Shown here one piece after another: positions 1-7,720 of a DNA stretch of 64,000 nt. Position numbers and translations under genes: made by a program. Source of the DNA: UBA11740 sp035635855 (GTDB taxonomy: Bacteria > Acidobacteriota > Blastocatellia > Pyrinomonadales > Pyrinomonadaceae); NCBI GenBank assembly GCA_035635855.1, contig DASQAF010000040.1, positions 372,001-436,000 on the forward strand, in the 5' to 3' direction. The number at the start of each line of letters is the position of its first letter. Position 1 is the stretch's first letter. Below the pieces are notes generated by a model that was not told the origin of the DNA, searched no databases, and was given only the letters and a program-made list of their open reading frames with translations.

Positions 1-469
1 AAGCAAGACGTGCGTAAGGCTCGCTGTCGTTTTGGCTCAAGGCGGCTGCGCGCGCATAAGCTTTTTCAGCTTCGGGATATTTTTTCTGATGGTAATAGGT
101 ATGGCCGAGGCCGAGATAGGGTCGCGGATCTGACGGAGCCAACTTTGCCGCTAACTGATAGCCACGCTCAGCCGCGTCATAACGTTGCGCCTGGCGGGCA
201 TCATCGGCCAGGCTGAGGGCGTCATCAACCTGCGCCGAATTATTTGCTGCCGGCGGCCGCGTTCCGGGTCTGGGTTTCGGACCGCTCGGCGTGGTTCGGA
301 CAACCTTCTTTGGGGGGAGCTTCATCACCGCGCCGGCGGCGCCGCCAATGGTTCCGCCACCTGCTCCGGAGCCGCCGTGCTGGGCGTTTATGGTCGTGAT
401 CGAACCACAGACACTGATTGCGATGCTGATAAGGAGAGCCCGACGCAGGGACAAACTCGACATCTTCAT
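1..469 (-). CDS. TPR-repeat protein, secreted, 3' end outside window
   Basis: This reading frame begins at the ATG at 469 and runs off the left edge, so only the first 156 codons are visible. An AGAGGA ribosome-binding site lies about 12 nt upstream of this ATG, which favours it over the in-frame ATG two codons later. Residues 1-30 look like a signal peptide. A Gly/Pro-rich linker follows (about 31-75), then a helical stretch with TPR character: paired helices with the A-x-x-P-x-x-x-x-x-x-x-G-x-x-Y pattern. TPR proteins are protein-interaction scaffolds; the partner cannot be told here. The mutase downstream on the same strand of the window is a separate unit. Medium confidence for TPR, low for any role. 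Confidence 0.7.
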   Translation of the reverse strand, partial: MKMSSLSLRRALLISIAISVCGSITTINAQHGGSGAGGGTIGGAAGAVMKLPPKKVVRTTPSGPKPRPGTRPPAANNSAQVDDALSLADDARQAQRYDAAERGYQLAAKLAPSDPRPYLGLGHTYYHQKKYPEAEKAYARAAALSQNDSEPYARLA

Positions 470-596
470 TTGAAATCTGATTCCTCTCTTAATAGCGAGG
501 CTTTCCGACTGGCAACTCGCTGGGAACACTCAGGGGAGACGCTGCTAGCATTGCAAACTTTATGCGTGCAGGCAAGTAAAACCTGGGGGAATGTGC

Positions 597-2216
597 TTAC
601 AGCGTCACCGCCTCGCGATACTCGCCCCACACGCCGCGCAGGCGATTGCTAATCTCGCCAACGGTAGCGAATGCTTCAACACAATCAAGGATGCGAGGCA
701 GAACGTTTTCAGTTCCCTGCGCCGCTTCCTCGAGTTTCCGAAGCGCAGTTTCCACGGCTCGGGCGTCGCGCCGGGCCCGCAGCGCATGCAATCGTTCCAC
801 CTGGGTGTTTTCAATCGCGGGATCGACGCGCAGCGTCTTGACGGGGCGCTCCTCTTCATTCTGAAAGCGATTCACACCGACAACGACTGCTTCGTTTCGC
901 TCGATTTCTTTCTGGTATTCATAAGCCGAGTTCTGGATCTCGCGCTGAATGTAACCCGACTCAATCGCGTGCAGCGTGCCGCCGATAGCGTCAATCTTGT
1001 CGAGGTAGTCGACAACGCGTTGCTCGATCTCAGTGGTCAGTTCTTCAATCGCGTACGAGCCGGCCAGCGGATCGACGGTATCGGCAACACCTGATTCGTA
1101 GGCGAGCACTTGTTGGGTGCGCAAGGCCAGGCGGGCCGTATCTTCAGTAGGCAAAGCCAGCGCTTCATCCATCGCGTTGGTGTGCAGAGATTGCGTGCCG
1201 CCCAGAACCGCGGCGAGTGCCTGAATCGTGGTCCGCACAACGTTCACTTCAGGCTGTTGCGCCGTCAGCGTCGAGCCGGCGGTCTGAGTGTGAAAGCGCA
1301 GCATCATCGATTTCGGATCGCGCGCATGAAAGCGCTCGCGCATAAGCCGCGCCCACAGGCGGCGCGCGGCGCGAAACTTAGCTATCTCTTCCAGCAGGTT
1401 GTTGTGCGCGTTGAAAAAGAAAGAGATGCGCGGCGCGAACTCGTCTATCTCCAGCCCTCTTTTCAAGGCTGACTCGACATAGGCGATTGCATCGGCAATT
1501 GTGAAGGCCACTTCCTGAACCGCGGTCGCGCCCGCTTCGCGAATGTGATAGCCACTAATCGAAATCGTGTTCCAGTTCGGGACCTCGCGCGCGCAAAATG
1601 CAAACGTGTCGGTAATCAGACGCAGCGAAGGTCCAGGCGGAAAAATATAAGTTCCGCGGGCAATATATTCTTTCAGAATGTCGTTCTGCAGCGTGCCACT
1701 TAATTTTTCAAAGCTCACACCCTGTCTCCGGGCAACGGCCAGATAAAGCGCCAGCAGAATCGCCGCGGTCGCGTTAATGGTCATTGAAGTCGAAACTTCT
1801 TCCAGAGGAATGCCATCGAACAAAGTCAGCATGTCTTCGAGCGAGTCTATGGCGACACCGACTTTGCCAACTTCGCCTGCGGCCAGAGGATCATCGGAAT
1901 CCAAACCGATTTGAGTGGGAAGATCGAAAGCTACTGAAAGGCCGGTAGTTCCCTGCGACAGCAAATACTTGTAGCGCGCATTCGACTCTTCTGCGGACGC
2001 GTACCCGGCGTACTGGCGCATGGTCCACAAACGCCCGCGGTACATGTCTCGTCTGATGCCGCGAGTGAAGGGAAACGCACCTGGGTCGCCGAGGTCGCGA
2101 TCGTATTCAATGCTTGCGGTATTTGACGGATTGAAATAAACCGGCAACTCAATGCCCGATGAAGTGTGGAAATGTTCGCGGCGCTCACGTTTGGCGCTCT
2201 TGATTTTGGTTGCCAT
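597..2216 (-). CDS. Methylmalonyl-CoA mutase family, large (substrate-binding) subunit
   Basis: The 539-residue protein is the TIM-barrel half of a B12-dependent acyl-CoA mutase, which interconverts methylmalonyl-CoA and succinyl-CoA in the propionate pathway. Residues Y69, T175, Q177, R187 and H224 sit at a constant offset of 20 from Propionibacterium Y89, T195, Q197, R207 and H244. The Tyr/Arg pair is the methylmalonyl-CoA type; isobutyryl-CoA mutase has Phe/Gln there. The C-terminal cobalamin-binding domain (DxHxxG) is absent, so a separate small subunit must exist elsewhere. I chose the ATG at 2216; the frame is open for 25 more codons upstream but that part has no family similarity. The gene stands alone. 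Confidence 0.9.
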   Translation of the reverse strand: MATKIKSAKRERREHFHTSSGIELPVYFNPSNTASIEYDRDLGDPGAFPFTRGIRRDMYRGRLWTMRQYAGYASAEESNARYKYLLSQGTTGLSVAFDLPTQIGLDSDDPLAAGEVGKVGVAIDSLEDMLTLFDGIPLEEVSTSMTINATAAILLALYLAVARRQGVSFEKLSGTLQNDILKEYIARGTYIFPPGPSLRLITDTFAFCAREVPNWNTISISGYHIREAGATAVQEVAFTIADAIAYVESALKRGLEIDEFAPRISFFFNAHNNLLEEIAKFRAARRLWARLMRERFHARDPKSMMLRFHTQTAGSTLTAQQPEVNVVRTTIQALAAVLGGTQSLHTNAMDEALALPTEDTARLALRTQQVLAYESGVADTVDPLAGSYAIEELTTEIEQRVVDYLDKIDAIGGTLHAIESGYIQREIQNSAYEYQKEIERNEAVVVGVNRFQNEEERPVKTLRVDPAIENTQVERLHALRARRDARAVETALRKLEEAAQGTENVLPRILDCVEAFATVGEISNRLRGVWGEYREAVTL

Positions 2217-2324
2217 CGGGTAATGCGGTGCGTCTCTTGCGCTGGTTTTTCCGAGCAGTCGAAGGCTAGCACACCGATTACCGCGGGGCAATTCTAGTTC
2301 GATCTGAGCGGCGGCCCTTCTTCA

Positions 2325-2437
2325 TTAACACCGTGGCTTTAGCCCGGTGATTAATGAGCGGCCTTGGAAGGAAACCGTTCAAACGGTTTCCAATTGTGCC
2401 GGCTTCATATTTCACAGCGCTAAAGCGACGGTGCTAA
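2325..2437. repeat. Tripartite palindromic repeat, copy 1
   Basis: A left hairpin (2325-2354, TTAACACC...GGTGATTAA), a central palindrome (arms GGAAACCGTT/AACGGTTTCC, 2370-2391) and a right half (2418-2437) that is the inverted complement of the left with 17 of 20 matches. The same plan recurs at 13513-13638. It fills most of the 343-bp gap between the mutase and the next gene; I see nothing else in that gap. Confidence 0.75.
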
Positions 2438-2559
2438 TAAGACTGATATGGAAAACAGCATTCCTATCTATCGCTCGCCGGTTTGACCGCATTGCTTCCG
2501 TGACTTAGCATCACGATGAATCAGTCATTATCGGGACCAAGAGAATCCAAGCCTTGGAA

Positions 2560-2826
2560 ATGGACGAACACACAAAGAAGCTGGCGGAAGAAGTCGGCAC
2601 GGCAATCAACGAGTCAGTTCAACGATCAGCCAGCGTGGCCGCCGCCATTGAGCGTCTGCGCGAGGCTGGCTTTGAAATGGAGCTGACGTTGAAACTGGAG
2701 ATTGGCCTCAGGCCGCAGAGCGCCGAGGATGAATCGGGGACCGTGAGCCCGGGCTCTTTGGAATTGACGGATGAAGATTTGCGAGTGTTGCGATCGATGA
2801 AAATTAAGATCGAGCCAGAAGAATAA
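2560..2826 (+). CDS. Small acidic hypothetical protein
   Basis: This encodes 88 residues from the ATG at 2560; a TTG two codons earlier is in frame but less likely. I do not recognise the family. The N-terminal half is a predicted amphipathic helix (MDEHTKKLAEEV onward, to about residue 45). A polar linker follows, and then a short acidic helix with a Lys-rich end (LTDEDLRVLRSMKIKIEPEE). No signal peptide or membrane segment is visible. It stands between two repeat elements on the plus strand with no operon partner. Codon use and composition look like those of its neighbours, so I take it as a real gene. Confidence 0.6.
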   Translation: MDEHTKKLAEEVGTAINESVQRSASVAAAIERLREAGFEMELTLKLEIGLRPQSAEDESGTVSPGSLELTDEDLRVLRSMKIKIEPEE

Positions 2827-2861
2827 TCCTGTGCGGAAACTATCGGTTTGAGTTTTGGATT

Positions 2862-3047
2862 CATTTTCCATTCGTCATTTGACATTTTTCATTTGTCATC
2901 CGCCATGAGGATTGTTTCGTGTGAGTTCGTGGATCGTTTGCTTGCCTAGAAAAAATCACTCGACGATCCACGAAATCACACTAACCTGGACTAGTTAGTA
3001 TGCAGTAAATGGACCAATGAAAAATGTCAAATGACAAATGGAAAATG
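2862..3047. repeat. Nested inverted repeat (type A outside, type B inside)
   Basis: The outer arms 2862-2893 and 3016-3047 are inverted complements with one mismatch in 32 and are built of degenerate CATTTGTC-like units. The inner arms 2916-2936 and 2964-2981 (TTCGTGTGAGTTCGTGGATC type) pair with each other. The inner family also occurs alone at 60235-60299, and the outer family at 20400-20512. It fills the gap between the small hypothetical gene and the slipin gene. Confidence 0.85.
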
Positions 3048-3059
3048 CTCTTCGCTCCT

Positions 3060-3989
3060 CTACTCCGGCTTCTCTTCACTGCCCGTAAGCACCTGTTGAC
3101 GCAACGCCGCCGCTCCCATCAATCCCCCCATACCCATCGATTCGACAGCGCTGCTGGGTACCAGCATCAAAGCGCCCTTCTCTTTCAGACCCTCGTACAG
3201 CATGTTCATGGCGCGCAGGTGCAGCGCGGTTGGATTGTTCCGATAGGATTCCGATGCCTTATCGAACTGTGCGGCAATTTCAACTTCGGCCTGCGCCAGG
3301 ATCACGCGCGCGGCTTTCTCACGAGTAGCCTGTGCTTCGCGTGACATGGCGTCCTGTAGCGCGGTGGGAATAATTACATCGCGCATTTCGACCGACTGGA
3401 CCGTCACACCCCACGGATTCGAGCGCTCATCGATTAGCTTCTGCAATTCGTCTTCGATGCGCTCGCGTCCGCGCAGCAAATCACTCAGCGAAGTTCGCCC
3501 AATGATGTCGCGCAGAGCCGTCTGCGCCGCCCAACTAACCGCTGCCGGATAGTTCTGGACTTCAAGCGCTGCTTTTTCGGGATCGTAAACCATCCAGAAC
3601 AGCACTGCGTCCACGTTGACCGGCACGGTATCACTGGTAAGCGTTTCTTCGGCCGCAAACGCAGTAGTGATCACGCGCTGATCGATCCAGGCGGATATCT
3701 GATCGACGAACGGCACGATCCAAAACAAACCAGGGCCGCGCAGACCGACGAACTTGCCCAGACGCAACACGACGGCGCGTTCCCATTGCCGCGCGATTTT
3801 AGGCGATTGCGCCAGCAGCAACCCGAGCAGCACTCCGAAGATCGCGCCGCCGGGATTCAGGGTCAAGAGCGTCGCCAGCGCTCCCACGGCCACGGGCGCG
3901 AGAAATGCCAGTACTGCAATAAAGTTCAACCGCGGCGCGCTGGGCACCGGCAGGTTGCTTCGATTATCGAGCAGTTGAATGTTAGCCAT
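3060..3989 (-). CDS. SPFH/Band 7 (slipin-type) membrane protein
   Basis: The 309-residue protein has a hydrophobic hairpin (about 22-44 and 48-61) followed by a Band 7 domain (about 66-230) with the conserved stretches RQWERAVVLRLGKF, GPGLFWIVPFVD and QTALRDIIGR. A charged helix rich in Ala/Glu follows (about 205-245). Slipins oligomerise on the inner membrane and organise membrane microdomains. The family is known; the partner here is unknown, and no NfeD-like protease gene is next to it. GGAG lies 11 nt before the ATG. A GntR-type repressor is immediately upstream on the same strand (88-nt gap containing a REP-like pair of hairpins) and probably controls it. Confidence 0.88.
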   Translation of the reverse strand: MANIQLLDNRSNLPVPSAPRLNFIAVLAFLAPVAVGALATLLTLNPGGAIFGVLLGLLLAQSPKIARQWERAVVLRLGKFVGLRGPGLFWIVPFVDQISAWIDQRVITTAFAAEETLTSDTVPVNVDAVLFWMVYDPEKAALEVQNYPAAVSWAAQTALRDIIGRTSLSDLLRGRERIEDELQKLIDERSNPWGVTVQSVEMRDVIIPTALQDAMSREAQATREKAARVILAQAEVEIAAQFDKASESYRNNPTALHLRAMNMLYEGLKEKGALMLVPSSAVESMGMGGLMGAAALRQQVLTGSEEKPE

Positions 3990-4014
3990 ACGTCTTCATC
4001 TCCTTATTGCCTCT

Positions 4015-4081
4015 GTAGCGCAAGCTGCCAGCTTGCGTACTATCGTCACGGAGCACACCGCAAGTTAACAACTTGCGCTAC
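4015..4081. repeat. REP-like double hairpin between gntR and slipin genes
   Basis: Two hairpins, 4019-4037 (CGCAAGCT/AGCTTGCG) and 4059-4077 (CGCAAGTT/AACTTGCG), each have a 3-nt loop. They are bracketed by inverted GTAGCGCAAG/CTTGCGCTAC ends. The right end overlaps the stop codon of the GntR gene. The base pair that differs between the hairpins (C-G versus T-A) is changed on both sides, so pairing is kept. Confidence 0.8.
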
Positions 4082-4449
4082 TTCCGCCGTCTGCTTTCCA
4101 GATGTTCAATCACATCCTCAATTGAAAATCCCCGCGTGTGGGTTTCTGCAATGAAATGCTCTGCCAGCTCACGCAGATGCCGGTCACGGTCGCGCCGGCT
4201 GGCGGCCTCGTTCGGTCGCGCAGTGACAAAAGTTCCAACGCCTCTGCGTGTCTCAACCACGCCGGCACGTTCCAGTTCCGTGTAGACCTTCGCGACGGTA
4301 TTAGCGTTTATGCGCAGTTCCACAGCCAACTGCCGGACCGTGGGCAACTGCTCGCCAATGCGCAGCTTTCCGGTGGCAATCGCAAACCGGATCGCCCGTT
4401 CTAGTTGCGCGTAAAGCGGCGTTGGATGATTGGCGTCTACCTGAAACAT
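4078..4449 (-). CDS. GntR-family repressor, YtrA-like
   Basis: The 123-residue protein has an N-terminal winged helix-turn-helix (about 8-78) with the GntR signatures PLYAQLERAIRFAI, LPTVRQLAVELRINANTVAKVY and GVGTFV. Its C-terminal tail is only about 45 residues. A short tail without a ligand-binding domain is typical of the YtrA subfamily, which usually represses its own operon of membrane or transport genes. Its downstream neighbour encodes the slipin. A perfect TTGTAC-N10-GTACAA inverted repeat overlaps the probable promoter just upstream (4460-4481), which suggests autoregulation. The effector is unknown. Confidence 0.87.
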   Translation of the reverse strand: MFQVDANHPTPLYAQLERAIRFAIATGKLRIGEQLPTVRQLAVELRINANTVAKVYTELERAGVVETRRGVGTFVTARPNEAASRRDRDRHLRELAEHFIAETHTRGFSIEDVIEHLESRRRK

Positions 4450-4458
4450 CGTTGCGCC

Positions 4459-4486
4459 ATTGTACTACGACACTGGTACAAGTAAA
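4459..4486 (-). promoter_or_regulatory. gntR promoter with overlapping operator
   Basis: Read on the minus strand, TTTACT (4481-4486) and TACAAT (4459-4464) are 16 nt apart and fit -35 and -10 boxes. A perfect 6-bp inverted repeat, TTGTAC-N10-GTACAA (4460-4481), covers the spacer and both box edges, as expected for a self-repressing GntR/YtrA operator. The start point would fall only about 3 nt before the ATG, so the mRNA may be nearly leaderless. This is prediction from sequence only. Confidence 0.5.
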
Positions 4487-4640
4487 GTTTCGAGGAAAAA
4501 GCAGCGGACGCTTCGCGGACCGGAGCCCGCTACTTTGCCTAACGCAGAATCCCTATGTTATCTTCTCCCTCTTTAAAACCCTTCCAGTTTTGGCCTGTAA
4601 GGCTTCGGCATTAACTTAAGAGGAGTTGACGGAAATAAAT

Positions 4641-6158
4641 ATGGCTACGCCTGATGGAAATGGTACGAACGGGCATGTCGGGCACGTGGTGCAGATTATT
4701 GGCCCGGTGGTCGACGTCGAGTTTACCGAGAATTATCTGCCGCCGATTTATGAGGCCCTGCGGATAACCTCCGAAGGCTTCGACGTGCCCGAACCAATCA
4801 ATGTGATCGCGGAAGTGCAACAGCACCTGGGTGAAGGCCGCGTGCGCGCAGTGTCGATGCTGCCCACCGACGGCATGGTCCGCGGCATGAGAGCCATCGA
4901 TACCGGCGGCCCCATCACCGTACCCGTAGGCGAAGGGACCCTCGGCCGGGTGATGAACGTGATCGGCGATCCGGTCGACAACCTCGGGGACATTCCGCAT
5001 CAGCAACGTTATCCAATTCATCGTCACGCCCCGACTTTCGAAGAACAATCGACTGAGCTGAAAATGTTCGAAACTGGAATCAAGGTTATCGACTTGATTC
5101 AGCCGTTCGTGCTCGGCGGCAAGATTGGCCTTTTCGGTGGCGCCGGCGTGGGCAAGACAGTCATCGTGATGGAGCTCATCAATAACATCGCCAAGGCCCG
5201 GGCCGGGTTTTCAGTTTTCGCCGGTGTCGGCGAACGCACGCGCGAAGGCAACGACCTTCTGCGCGAGATGGTCGAATCCAAGGTCATCGACTTTGGCGAG
5301 TCGTTCTATAAGAACACGGAAGAGACCGGCGAGTTCGACATGACCAAGGTCGACATGAAGGCGATCGAGAAATCCAAGGTCGCGCTTATCTATGGCCAGA
5401 TGACTGAGCCGCCGGGCGCGCGTCTGCGCGTAGCGCTTTCCGGTTTGACGGTCGCCGAATATTTCCGCGACCAGGGCCTGGACGTACTGCTCTTTATCGA
5501 CAACATTTTCAGATTTACCCAGGCAGGTTCGGAAGTGTCGGCGCTGCTGGGCCGCATGCCTTCGGCCGTGGGCTATCAGCCTAACCTGGCTACTGAGATG
5601 GGCGAGATGCAGGAGCGCATTACTTCGACCAAGACCGGATCGATCACTTCGATTCAGGCAGTTTATGTACCGGCTGACGATTACACCGATCCGGCGCCGG
5701 CCACAACGTTCGCGCATCTTGATGCAGTCACGGCTTTGTCGCGTCAAATTGTGGAGTTAGGAATCTATCCGGCGGTTGATCCGCTGGCGTCGTCATCGCG
5801 CATTCTGGATCCGCGCATTATCGGCGAGGACCACTACAATACGGCGCAGAACGTGAAGTTGATCTTGCAGCGCTACAAGGACCTTCAGGACATTATCGCG
5901 ATTCTGGGTCTCGACGAGCTTTCCGAAGAGGACAAGCTGGTCGTTTCGCGCGCGCGCAAGATTCAAAGGTTCTTTTCACAGCCGTTCCACGTCGCCTCGC
6001 AGTTCACTGGCCGTGAGGGCAAATACGTGAAACTCGAAGACACGATCAAGGGTTTCAAAGAGATCATCGAAGGCAAGCACGACAAGATCCCCGAGCAGGC
6101 TTTCTTCATGGCCGGCGGGATTGAAGAAGTCGTCGAGGCCGCGAAGAAATACGCATAG
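4641..6158 (+). CDS. atpD: F-type ATP synthase subunit beta
   Basis: The catalytic beta subunit of F1-ATPase, 505 residues from the ATG at 4641. The P-loop GGAGVGKT is at residues 166-173. GERTREGNDL and LLFIDNIFRFTQAGSEVSALLGRMPS follow in the expected order. The first dozen residues (ATPDGNGTNG) form a small extra tail. A TTG at 4626 is in frame but sits directly on the AGGAG at 4621, so it cannot be the start. The next gene is atpC; atpA and atpG are not upstream, so this is a split ATP-synthase locus. An inverted repeat of about 86 bp lies between atpD and atpC. Confidence 0.97.
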   Translation: MATPDGNGTNGHVGHVVQIIGPVVDVEFTENYLPPIYEALRITSEGFDVPEPINVIAEVQQHLGEGRVRAVSMLPTDGMVRGMRAIDTGGPITVPVGEGTLGRVMNVIGDPVDNLGDIPHQQRYPIHRHAPTFEEQSTELKMFETGIKVIDLIQPFVLGGKIGLFGGAGVGKTVIVMELINNIAKARAGFSVFAGVGERTREGNDLLREMVESKVIDFGESFYKNTEETGEFDMTKVDMKAIEKSKVALIYGQMTEPPGARLRVALSGLTVAEYFRDQGLDVLLFIDNIFRFTQAGSEVSALLGRMPSAVGYQPNLATEMGEMQERITSTKTGSITSIQAVYVPADDYTDPAPATTFAHLDAVTALSRQIVELGIYPAVDPLASSSRILDPRIIGEDHYNTAQNVKLILQRYKDLQDIIAILGLDELSEEDKLVVSRARKIQRFFSQPFHVASQFTGREGKYVKLEDTIKGFKEIIEGKHDKIPEQAFFMAGGIEEVVEAAKKYA

Positions 6159-6161
6159 GAT

Positions 6162-6247
6162 AAGGCAAGTCAAAAGGAAAAAGGTAAAAGGCAAAAAGTC
6201 GGTTAATCAGATTGAACTTTTTCCTTTTTACTTTTACCTTTTGCCTT
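6162..6247. repeat. Periodic-arm inverted repeat (type D) between atpD and atpC
   Basis: The left arm (6162-6198) is made of AAAAGGTAAAAGGCAAAAAG-like units and the right arm (6217-6247) is its complement; the loop is about 18 nt. The same family occurs at 19515-19604. It begins 3 nt after the atpD stop and ends 7 nt before atpC. Confidence 0.85.
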
Positions 6248-6254
6248 CAAGGTT

Positions 6255-6671
6255 ATGGCCGAACAACTGCAACTGGAAGTCGTCACTCCCGAGCGTCGCG
6301 TGCTCTCAGAGCAGGTGAACGCGGTCACCGTGCCCGGACGCGGCGGCGAGATGGGCATTCTTCCGGGCCACGCGCCCTTGATCTCCGAGCTGCGGACGGG
6401 CGTGCTCTCGTACATCGAAGACGGAACGACTTTCCAATTGCACGTCTCAGGCGGTTTCGTCGAGGTTAACGACGATCGTGTGTCGGTGCTGGCGGAGATT
6501 GCCGAACGTCCGGAAGAGATCGACGCTGCGCGCGCGCGCATGGCTCGCGAACATACCGAAAAGCAACTGAGTTCGTGGAGCGGGACAGAAGAAGACTTCG
6601 AAAAGGCGCGCGCCAAACTTGAACGTTCGATGGTGCGTTTGCAACTCGCCACCTCCACATCCCAACGTTAA
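6255..6671 (+). CDS. atpC: F-type ATP synthase subunit epsilon
   Basis: The 138-residue protein matches the epsilon subunit of the F1 central stalk, which couples the c-ring to F1 and inhibits ATP hydrolysis. The N-terminal beta-sandwich (about 1-85) has the signature VTPERRVLSEQVNAVTVPG and GEMGILPGHAPLIS. The C-terminal helical hairpin (about 88-135) is rich in Arg/Glu/Ala. AAGG lies 3 nt before the ATG. It follows atpD on the same strand with a 96-nt gap occupied by a hairpin repeat. Downstream it converges on pdxJ, with a REP pair between them. Confidence 0.95.
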   Translation: MAEQLQLEVVTPERRVLSEQVNAVTVPGRGGEMGILPGHAPLISELRTGVLSYIEDGTTFQLHVSGGFVEVNDDRVSVLAEIAERPEEIDAARARMAREHTEKQLSSWSGTEEDFEKARAKLERSMVRLQLATSTSQR

Positions 6672-6721
6672 GTGCTAATCCGCGAAGGACGAGATTGATC
6701 GGCAAAGGGAGACTTCTCTTT

Positions 6722-6834
6722 GCTGGGAGCGCGGACGTCCCGTTCGCATTAAGTGCGCAGCGCGAATATCGAGATCTCCAAAACAAATTGCGCGCGTTAT
6801 GGCGCGGTGCGGACGGGACGTCCGCGCTCCCAGC
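6722..6834. repeat. REP doublet (REPIN) between convergent atpC and pdxJ
   Basis: Two copies of the GGGAGCGCGGAC-type REP stand in inverted orientation: 6722-6748 forward and 6808-6834 reverse, 27 nt each with one difference. The right copy ends one base before the pdxJ stop codon. It is the same family that surrounds the RAYT at 17839-18450. As a long hairpin between convergent genes it may also act as a two-way transcription stop. Confidence 0.88.
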
Positions 6835-7596
6835 CTAATTCGTTTCCGCACCTAGTCTAATCGCGTCTTGCATTTCGCGCACAGCTTGATCTAATCCTAC
6901 AAAAACAGCATGCGAAATGATGCTGTGGCCGATGTTGAATTCTTCGATGTCATCGATCCGAGCAACTGCTTCAACGTTCCGTAACGTCAAACCGTGACCG
7001 GCGGCGACATGCAAACCATATTGAGCAGCCAGGGCGGCGCCTTCGCGCAGACGCCGCAGTTCCTGATTGGCGCGCACGGCGCCTTCGCCGTGAATTCCCT
7101 GCCCGCCTAGAGTCGCTTCAGCATAAGCGGCCGTGCACAGCTCGACCTGCTGTGCGTTGACTTCACGCGCGGCTTCGATTTGCTGGGGATCGGGATCGAT
7201 GAACAGGCTGGCGACAATGCCTGAGTCGCGCAAGCGATTCACGGCCGCCCGCACAATGGCAATGTTGGGCCGCACGTTCAGACCCCCTTCAGTGGTAATC
7301 TCGCGTGGATTTTCCGGCACCAGTGACACGGCATCAGGTTTCACGTCGATGGCAATCTTCATCATCTCTTCGGTAGCGGCCATCTCAACATTCAAATAAG
7401 TCGTCACTGCCTGTCGCAGTACGGTCAGATCCGCGTCCTGAATGTGGCGGCGATCGCCGCGCAGATGAATGGTGATGCCGTCGGCCCCTGCCTGTTCACA
7501 AATCATGGCGGCGGCGACGACACTCGGCTCAGGTGCGCGGCGCGCCTGACGCACGGTGGCGACGTGATCGATATTGACGTTCAGTCGTGCTGTCAT
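6835..7596 (-). CDS. pdxJ: Pyridoxine 5'-phosphate synthase
   Basis: PdxJ condenses 1-deoxy-xylulose 5-phosphate with 3-amino-2-oxopropyl phosphate to make pyridoxine 5'-phosphate in the DXP-dependent vitamin B6 route. The 253-residue protein is of normal length and starts MTARLNVNIDHVATVRQAR. It carries GADGITIHLRGDRRHI (phosphate/substrate site), SLFIDPDP, AAGHGLT and FNIGHSIISHA. GGAG lies 6 nt before the ATG at 7596, and the upstream open frame has no family similarity. The gene is alone on its strand, followed by a REP doublet and preceded by a type C repeat. Confidence 0.96.
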   Translation of the reverse strand: MTARLNVNIDHVATVRQARRAPEPSVVAAAMICEQAGADGITIHLRGDRRHIQDADLTVLRQAVTTYLNVEMAATEEMMKIAIDVKPDAVSLVPENPREITTEGGLNVRPNIAIVRAAVNRLRDSGIVASLFIDPDPQQIEAAREVNAQQVELCTAAYAEATLGGQGIHGEGAVRANQELRRLREGAALAAQYGLHVAAGHGLTLRNVEAVARIDDIEEFNIGHSIISHAVFVGLDQAVREMQDAIRLGAETN

Positions 7597-7621
7597 CTCT
7601 TGCTCCAGATTCAGGAAGAAT

Positions 7622-7713
7622 AACCACAGAGGGCACAGAGAAAACAATTACAAAAGAGCTAGCCCTCTATTTTCCCAAACTACTTCTTGATTTTCTCTGG
7701 GTCCTCTGTGGTA
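7622..7713. repeat. Periodic-arm inverted repeat (type C)
   Basis: The arms 7622-7642 (ACCACAGAGG-type) and 7691-7713 are inverted complements with small differences. They consist of CTCTGTG-like units. Relatives are at 15111-15177 and, more diverged, at 33103-33202 and 8616-8712. Confidence 0.8.
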
Positions 7714-7720
7714 AACGATT

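Noticed and set aside
185..652. Long plus-strand open frame opposite the TPR gene.
   Set aside because: The minus-strand frame has a signal peptide, TPR pattern and ribosome-binding site. The plus-strand frame has the Arg-rich composition of an antisense shadow.
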